Translations under genes and position numbers: made by a program | In this document: positions 56,813-64,000 of the stretch, piece after piece | How positions within the stretch are numbered: the stretch's first letter is position 1 | Layout: every line of letters begins with the position of its first letter | The notes under the pieces: generated by a model | The model's input: only the letters and a program-made list of their open reading frames with translations | What the model was told of the DNA's origin: nothing | The model's database searches: none | From: Crossaster papposus | Taxonomy: Eukaryota > Echinodermata > Asteroidea > Velatida > Solasteridae | Direction: 5' to 3' | NCBI GenBank assembly: GCA_037893245.1 | Contig: JBAIAA010001538.1 | Location: forward strand, 1-64,000 | DNA length: 64,000 nt

Positions 56813-58076
56813 AAAAAAACTAGACATGTGTTTGTGGACAAACACAGAGCTGTTTCGAGTGTCTTTCAATATGTGTGTGATGGTCTTTTGTGTGTCGATC
56901 AGATTTACTAAAGTCTCAAGTCGATCAGATTTACTAAAGTGTCAAAGTCAATATAGTCTAAAGAAAAACGTGTACAAAACCTATGGGGAAAAATTTAACC
57001 TTTAACGTGACACCCCGTGACCTTGAATGACGTAATCGTGCCAAATTTCTCCTACGACCGTCTGTGTATGGTGGTCTATGTGTGTGCCAAGTCTCAAGTC
57101 GATCGGATTTACTAAGTGTCAAAGTCAAGAGTCTAAAGAAAAACGTGTACAAAACCTATGGGGGACAAATTAAACCTTTAACTTGACGTCACGTGACCTT
57201 GAATGACGCAATCGTGCTGAATTTCTTTCAGAAACATCTGGTGGTGGTGTTCTGAGTGTATGGCAAGTTTCAAGTCGGTCAGATTGACCAAAGTGTCAAA
57301 TTTAATAGTCTGAAGAAAAACGTGTACAAAACCTATGGGGAAAATTTCACCTTTAACGCGAAGTCACGTGACCTTGAATGACGTAATCGCGACGAATTTC
57401 TTCTAGGACCGTCCTTGGGTGGTTGTCTAAATGTATGCCAAGTCTCAAGTCGATCGGATTTACCAAAGTGTCAAAGTGTATTGGCTGAAAAAACGTGTAC
57501 AAATCCTATGGGAAAAAGTCTGAAAGTGGAAAAAAAAAAAAAAAAAACTAGACATGTGTTTGTGGACAAACACAGAGCTGTTTCGAGTGTCTTTCAATAT
57601 GTGTTGATGGTCTTTGGTGTGTGCCAAGTCTCAAGTCGATCAGATTTACTAAAGTGTCCAAGTCAATAGTCTAAAGAAAAACGTGTACAAAACCTATGGG
57701 GAAAAAATTGAACCTTTAACGCTAAGTCACGTGACCTTGAATAGTGCAATTGTGTCGAATTTCTTTCCGGAACCTCTGGGGATGATGTTCTAAGGGTATG
57801 CCAAGTTTCAAGTCGGTCGGATTTACCAAAGTGTCGAAGACAATAGTCTTAAGAAAAACGTGTACAAAACCTATGGGGAAAATTTCACCTTTAACGCTAA
57901 GTCACGCGACCTTGAATGACGTAATCGCGACGAATTTCTTCTAGGACCGTCTTTGGGTGGTTGTCTAAATGTATGCCAAGTCTCAAGTCGATCGGATTTA
58001 CCAAAGTGTCAAAGTGTATTGGCTGAAAAAACGTGTACAAATCCTATGGGAAAAAGTCTGAAAGTGGAAAAAAAAA

Positions 58077-58108
<32 letters not shown>

Positions 58109-60360
58109 AACTTTAACGAAAACAAAAGCTGTTTCGGTGAAAAACCGAAACAGCTAAAAATACGTGTACAAATCCTATGGGAAAAACTGCACCTTTAATG
58201 TGACGTCACATGACACCCGATGATGTCATCATGATGTCATCTTAATTTTCGTCTATAACACATTCTGGAATACTTGCATACCAAGTTTGGCCCCAATCAG
58301 ACATGTACTTCCAGAGATAGAGGGTCCTAAAATCTGCCCCTTTAATGTGACGTCACATGACCCACGATGACGTTATCCTGACGATTTTCCCCTTGGCCCT
58401 CCTGGGTATGGTGGTCGAGGTGTGTGCTAAGTATCAAGTCGATCAAATTTACGAAAGTGTCAAAGTAAATAGTTTGAAGAAAAACGTGTACAAACCCTAT
58501 GGGGAAAGAAATTGCACCTTTAACGTCACGTCACGTGACCTTGAATGACGCAATCGTGCCGAATTTTTCCAATGGCCATCTGTGGGTGGTGTTCTAAGTG
58601 TATGCCAAGTTTCACGTCGGTCGGATTTACCAAAGTGTCAAAGTCAATAATCTGAAGAAAAACGTGTACAAAACCTATGGGGAAAATGTTACCTTTAACA
58701 TGACGTCACGTGACCTTGAATGACGTAATCGCGACGAATTTCTTCTAGGACCGTCCTTGGGTGGTTGTCTAAATGTATGCCAAGTTTCAAGTCGATCGGA
58801 TTTACCAAAGTGTCAAAGTGCTATGCCAGAAAAAACGTGTACAAATCCTATGGGAAATAGTCTGAAAAAGGAAAAGAAAAAAAACAAAAAAAAAACAAAA
58901 AAGAACTAGACATGTGTTTGTGGACAAACACAGAGCTGTTTCGGATGTCTAAGATAACTTTCATTATGTGTGTGCCAAGTCTGAAATCGATTGGATTTGT
59001 CAATTTTCCCAAGATATATAAGTTGAAAAATACGTGTACAAATCCTATGGGAAAAACTGCACCTTTAAAGTGACGTCACATGACACCCGATGATGTCACC
59101 ATGATGTCATCTTAATTTTCGTCTATTACACATTCTGGAATACTTGCATACCAAGTTTGGCCCCAATCAGACATGTACTTCCAGAGATAGAGGGTCCTAA
59201 AATCTGCCCCTTTAATGTGACGTCATATGACCCACGATGACGTCATCCTGACGATTTCCCCCTTGGCCCTCCTGGGTATGGTGGTCGAGGTGTGTGCCAA
59301 GTCTGAAGTCGATCGGATTTACCGAATTGTCAAATTCAATAGTCTGAAGAAAAACGTGTACAAAACCTATGGAGAAAATTGAACCTTTAATGTGACGTCA
59401 CATGACACCCGATGATGTCATAATTACGTCATCCTATTTTTTGTCTATAACACATCCTCGAATACTTGCAAACCAAGTTTGACCCCAACCGGACTTGTAC
59501 TTTCAGAGTTAGACGGTCTTAAAAACTACACCTTTAATGTGACGTCACATGACCCCCGATGACGTCATCTTGATTATTTTGTTCTTGACCCTCCTAAGCA
59601 TGGTGGTCGAGGTCTGTGCTAAGTCTCAAGTCGATCGAATTGACAGAAGTGTCAAATTCAATATTTTGCAGAAAAACGTGTACAAAACCTATGGAGAAAA
59701 TTGAACCTTTAATGTGACGTCACATGACACCCGATGATGTCATAATTACGTCATCTTAATTTTCGTCTATAACACATCCTCGAATACTTGCAAACCAAAT
59801 TTGACCCCAATCGGACGTGTACTTCCAGAGATAGAGGGTCTTAAAAACTGCACCTTTTGTGTAACGTCACATGACCCACGATGACGTCATCATGACGATT
59901 TTTCTCCTGGACCTCCTGGGGATGGTGGTCGAGGTGTGTGCTAAGTTTCAAGTCAATCGGATTCACCAAACTGTCAAATTAAATAGTCTGAAGAAAAACG
60001 TGTACAAAACCTATGGGGGAAAATTGCACCTTTAACGTGATGTCACGTGACCAAGAATTATGTAATCGCGACGAATTTGTTCTAGGACCGTCCTTGGGTG
60101 GTTGTCTAAATGTATGCCAAGTCTCAAGTCGATCGGATTTACCAAAGTGTCAAAGTGTATTGGCAGAAAAAACGTGTACAAATCCTATGGGAAAAAGTGA
60201 CAAAAAAAAAAAAGAAAAAAAAAAAAAAGAAAAAAAAAAAGAAAAAAAAAAACTTTAACGAAAACAAAAGCTGTTTCGGCTGAAAGGCCGAAACAGCTAA
60301 AAAGAAAAAAAAAAACTTTAACGAAAACAAAAGCTGTTTCGGCCGAAATGCCGAAACAGC

Positions 60361-60392
<32 letters not shown>

Positions 60393-60495
60393 CTTTAACG
60401 ATTACAAGAGCTGTTTCGGTGAAAAACCGAAACAGCTAAAAAAAAACCAGAACGAAAACAATAGCTGTTTCGGTGAAAAACCGAAACAGCTAAAA
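56813..60495 (+). repeat. Satellite array segment 3
   Basis: Heads at 56818, 57546 and 58905 with both monomer types. A hairpin at 58127-58155 is joined directly to a monomer. It closes with four A-separated hairpins at 60269, 60332, 60409 and 60463. Confidence 0.88.
60269..60491. repeat. Cluster of four short hairpins closing the array segment
   Basis: AGCTGTTTCGG...CCGAAACAGCT repeated at 60269-60298, 60332-60361, 60409-60437 and 60463-60491. Loops are CTGAAAGG, CCGAAATG and TGAAAAA (twice). Each is preceded by AACGAAAACAA or AACGATTACAA. Confidence 0.85.
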
Positions 60496-60929
60496 ATCTC
60501 CGAATTGTACGTCTCTTGATCATACGTGTACTTTGTTGCCTTGATGAACGGGTGCGAAGGTGATAGAGCAATGTTTACGCAATGCACCGAAACACACGTC
60601 TGCGTTTCAGTCACACTTCCGTTGCTATGCGCATAGTTCGTGTGTTTCTAATCGCATAGTCCTTTTAGCGTGGTATAGTCTTTTTGGATAGCGCAAGTAA
60701 AAAATAGTAAACATAGCAAGTGACACGTGACGCGCTCTCGGCCAATCAATTTGCCTCTATTTGCCCTTTTGAACCTGCTTAAGTTGACTAATATTTATTA
60801 TTTTAATCTTGGCATATTATGTTTAAACTAATGAATTATTTATTACCCCATTGCTTTAATCATCTTTTCTTTTTAACCTCAGATGTTCATTGTTAAGTAA
60901 CCAGAAGTAGGCCCTACATCTCGAAAACT
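60496..60929. other. Non-satellite island, left part
   Basis: Unique-looking sequence between the hairpin cluster and a LINE 3' end. No gene is recognised. Confidence 0.5.
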
Positions 60930-61378
60930 TTTGTATCAACATTTTAACCGTACATCTTTATTTAAAAAAAATAGTCCCAAACAACGTGGAATCAAATGTT
61001 GGAATAGTCTGACGGATGTCAAGCAGTCTTGTTCTCTTCATATTTTTAGAAAAAAAATCAAACTTAACTTGCTGAATGATGGTAATTCATTTATTTATTA
61101 TTTGGCCTGATCTCCTGTAAGTGTAATTGTTTATTGTAGTCCTTGTATGTTGTCCGTAGTTAATGTGTCTGGGTTGGGGTAAGGGTGGGGGTAGGGAAAG
61201 GAATACAAGCTTCAGCTTCTTCTTTTTCCTCAATGTTGACATGTTCTCTTTTCTACACTTTGTTTAATTTTCACATTATCATTTTAACTGTTTGTATTTA
61301 TATTGTGCTTACTTGTAATGATTGTTTTGTTGTTGCCAACATTGAAATACGTGTGTGAATAAACTTGAAACTTGAATA
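60930..61378 (+). mobile_element. LINE 3' end fragment
   Basis: A short reading, RGIKCWNSLTDVKQSCSLHI then FRKKIKLNLLNDGN, ends at a TGA (61108-61110); it is the usual extreme C-terminus of CR1-like reverse-transcriptase proteins. The 3' UTR ends AATAAACTTGAAACTTGAA (61360-61378). Only the last few hundred bases are present, consistent with 5' truncation. Confidence 0.7.
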
Positions 61379-61449
61379 GTAAGCAAACTGCGAATCCGAT
61401 TGGGCCTACTGCAAGGTCCATCTAGCAGTCATTGTGTAAGAGAACAACA

Positions 61450-61626
61450 GAGTCTAGCGAAAGGGCTATCTAACTCGGCTATCCAGCGCACCAGGGTCAG
61501 CCACCTTCATCTTAGGGTCCAGCGAAAGGGCTATCTAGCCCGGCTATTCAGCGCACCAGGGTCAGCCACCTTCATCTTAGGGTCCAGCGAAAGGGCTATC
61601 TAGCCCGGCTATCCAGCGCACCGGGG
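61450..61626 (+). repeat. 65-bp tandem repeat
   Basis: AGCGAAAGGGCTATCTAGCC begins units at 61456, 61521 and 61586 (period 65). A fourth, diverged unit (ACCGGGGCCAACCACC) resumes at 62002 after an insertion. Confidence 0.85.
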
Positions 61627-62001
61627 CGCGAATTTTTTTTTCCCAAACAGGTTTGCACAATTTCATAGTTGCGCTGTACAACACTTAGGTTCCAGGTCTC
61701 CTTTTCCCCTTAAATTAAAAATACTCTAAAGATATCAATTTGACTAGGAAAAACGAGGTGACCTACTACAGCAGGATTCGAACCCGGGATCTTTGATCTA
61801 TAGCCAATCCCACTATCCACTACACTACGTATAGCAGCTCGACAACAGCTGTTCTTTAAAGTGATTTATTGTAACTAGTTAACTAATAACAACAATGCTT
61901 TGACGTCATATTTTATTCCGATGAATAAACATAACTTCTCATCCAAACTACTGAATAATTCATAAAATTGTGCAAACCTGTTTGGGAAAATAAAATTCGC
62001 C
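61627..62001. mobile_element. MITE with 7-bp target duplication and internal tRNA-like segment
   Basis: ACCGGGG flanks both sides (61620-61626 and 62002-62008). Inverted ends of nearly 40 bp include TTTCCCAAACAGGTTTGCAC on the left and its complement on the right. The 375-bp interior holds a minus-strand tRNA-like sequence. It is inserted in the 65-bp repeat. Confidence 0.85.
61765..61850 (-). ncRNA. tRNA-like sequence inside the MITE
   Basis: Minus strand: A-box region GTAGTGTAGTGGATAGTGG and a perfect B box GGTTCGAATCC, with TGCTATACG / TGCTGTAGTA at the ends. The anticodon-arm part GGCTATAGATCAAAGATC resembles 31575-31595. It is not a clean cloverleaf, so it is a tRNA-derived relic. Confidence 0.5.
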
Positions 62002-62130
62002 ACCGGGGCCAACCACCCTCAACGGTTCGCGATCCGAGTGAACATCAATGGAGAGAAAATCATCGCGAAATTTCGGTGAGATACAAGTTGGTACAAAAAC
62101 AAACAAAAATGGGTCTTAAAAAAAATAAAA

Positions 62131-64000
62131 ATAACTAGACATGTGTTTGTGGACAAACACAGAGCTGTTTCGAGTGTCTTACATTACTTTCAATATGTGT
62201 GTGTGGTGGTCTATGTGTGTGCCAAGTCTCAAGTCGATCAAATTTACGAAAGTGTCAAAGTCAACAGTCTAAAGAAAAACGTGTACAAAATATATGGGAA
62301 AAAATTGAACCTTTAACGTGACGCCCCGTGACCTTGAATGACGTAATCGTGCCGAATTTCTTCTAGGACCGTCTGTGGATGGTGGTCTAGGTGTGTGCCA
62401 AGTCTCAAGCCGATCGGATTTACTAAAGTGTCGAAGTCAATAGTCTAAAGAAAAGCGTGTACAAAACCTATGGGGGAAAATTTGAACCTTTAACGTGCCA
62501 TCACGTGACCTTGAATGGCGCAATTGTGCCGAATTTCTTTTAGGAACATCTGGGGGTGGTGTTCTAAGGGTATGCCAAGTTTCAAGTCGGTCGGATTTAC
62601 TAAATTATCAAAGTCAATGTCTGAAGGAAAACGTGTACAAAACCTATGGGAAAAATTTCAACTTTAACGCGAAGTCACGTAACCTTGAATGACGCAATCG
62701 CGACGAATTTTTTCTAGGACCGTCTTTGGGTGGTTGTCTAAATGTATGCCAAGTCTCAAGTCGATCGGAAGTACTAAACTGTCAAAGTGTATTGTCTGAA
62801 AAAACGTGTGCAAATCCTATGGAGAAAAGTCTGAAAGAGGAAAAAAAAAAAAAGAAAAAAAAAAAAAACTAGACATGTGTTTGTGGACAAACACAGAGCT
62901 GTTTCGAGTGTCTTACATTACTTTCAATATGTGTGTGTGGTGGTCTATGTGTGTGCCAAGTCTCAAGTCGATCAAATTTACGAAAGTGTCAAAGTCAACA
63001 GTCTAAAGAAAAACGTGTACAAAACCTATGGGGGAAAATTTAACCTTTAACGTGACGCTCCGTGACCTCGAATGACGTAATCGTGCCGATTTTTTTCTAG
63101 GACCGTCTGTGGATGGTGGTCTAAGTGTGTGCCAAGTCCTAAGTCGATCGGATTTACTAAAGTGTCAAAGTCAATAGTCTAAAGAAAAACGTGTACAAAA
63201 CCAATGGGAGAAAAATGTGCACATTTAACGTGACGTCACGTGACGTCCAATGACGCAATCGTGCCAAATTTCTTTCAGGGACATCTGGGGGTGGTGTTCT
63301 AAGGGCATGCCAAGTTTCAAGTCGGTCGGATTTACCGAAGTGTCAAATTCAATAGTCTGAAGAAAAACGTGTACAAAACCTATGGGGAAAATTTCACCTT
63401 TAACGCAAAGTCACGTGACCTTGAATGACGTAATCGCGACGAATTTCTTCTAGGACCGTCCTTGGGTGGTTGTCTAAGTGTATGCCAAGTCTCAAATCCA
63501 TCGGATTTACCAAAGTGTCAAAGTGTATTGTCTGAATAAACGTGTGCAAATCCTATGGAGAAAATGCTGAAAAAGAAAAAAAAAAAAAACTAGACATGTG
63601 TTTGTGAACAAACACAGAGCTGTTTCGAGTGTCTTACATTATTTTCAATATGTGCGTGTAGTGGTCTATGTGTGTGCCAAGTCTCAAGTCGATCAAATTT
63701 ACGAAAGTGTCAAAGTCAATAGTCTAAAGAAAAACGTGTACAAAACCTATGGGGGACAAATTAAACCTTTAACTTGACGTCACGTGACCTTGAATGACGC
63801 AATCGTGCTGAATTTTTTTCAGAAACATTTGGTGGTGGTGTTCTGAGTATATGACAAGTTTCAAGTCGGTCGGATTTACCAAAGTGTCAAATTCAATAGT
63901 CTGAGGGAAAACGTGTACAAAACCTATGGGGAAAATTTCACCTTTAACGCGAAGTCACGTGACCTTGAATGACGTAATCGCGACGAATTTCTTCTAGGAC
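62131..64000 (+). repeat. Satellite array segment 4, runs off the window
   Basis: Heads at 62134, 62868 and 63588 with about 175-bp monomers. The unit 62134-62870 is almost identical to 49197-49920. Word order and A-runs are as in segments 1-3. The array continues past the right edge. Confidence 0.88.

Noticed and set aside
48981-60258. Recurrent open frames such as those reading CQVSSRSDLPKCQSVL
   Set aside because: They recur with the satellite monomer, end in A-runs as poly-Lys, and have no start context or known domain.

Overview
The window looks like the nuclear genome of a marine invertebrate deuterostome. I favour an echinoderm, possibly a starfish, but no marker here proves it. The grounds are split eukaryotic genes with GT-AG introns, a secreted collagen-C1q gene, jockey-superfamily LINEs, tRNA-derived SINEs, many MITEs, and a MITE with GGGGCCAATTTCAC ends that I associate with echinoderm DNA. 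Most of the window is repeats. I see only two host gene families: a FAD-dependent (DAO-type) oxidoreductase, present as a 5' fragment and a decayed longer copy, and one apparently intact C1q-domain gene.

Region 1 (1-28.4 kb) is a tandem segmental duplication. Unit A (about 150-4930) and unit B (about 15830-23280) share an LTR-like promoter block, oxidoreductase exons 1-2, a TTAA-type MITE and a SINE. Only unit B continues into exons 3-5. The units differ by insertions. Unit A has a 1.2-kb insert ending in a long hairpin, and a LINE at its right edge. That LINE is itself split by a 6.2-kb tandem, minisatellite-rich element with tyrosine-recombinase-like remnants. Unit B has two foldback elements and a near-2-kb palindrome. 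Each unit therefore serves as the empty-site control for the other.

Region 2 (28.4-43.4 kb) starts with the C1q gene on the minus strand, which has a spliced 5' leader and a CCAAT/TATA-like promoter. It is followed by a landscape of small elements: a hAT-like MITE with an 8-bp target duplication, a piggyBac-like element bounded by TTAA, a palindromic MITE pair, a degenerate AT-rich repeat, an L1/Tx1-type ORF1 split by a SINE, and a truncated LINE endonuclease region.

Region 3 (43.5-64 kb, running off the window) is a satellite-like array. Monomers of about 175 bp and about 146 bp carry TGACGTCA and CACGTG palindromes. They are grouped into A-tract-tailed units that each begin with a hairpin head. 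Two composite blocks (44.25-47.76 and 54.22-56.64 kb) carry six CTCF-like motifs, each followed 124-125 bp later by an inverted ETS-type dyad. One block also holds an L2-like LINE whose empty site is preserved in the other. A 1.6-kb island at 60.5-62.1 kb contains a LINE 3' end and a MITE inside a 65-bp tandem repeat.

The host genes show no pathway link to each other. The main biological interest is the regulatory-motif-rich array and the nested, datable insertions. Translations and repeat comparisons were done by eye; copy numbers given are spacings or counts I could read, and identities are qualitative.
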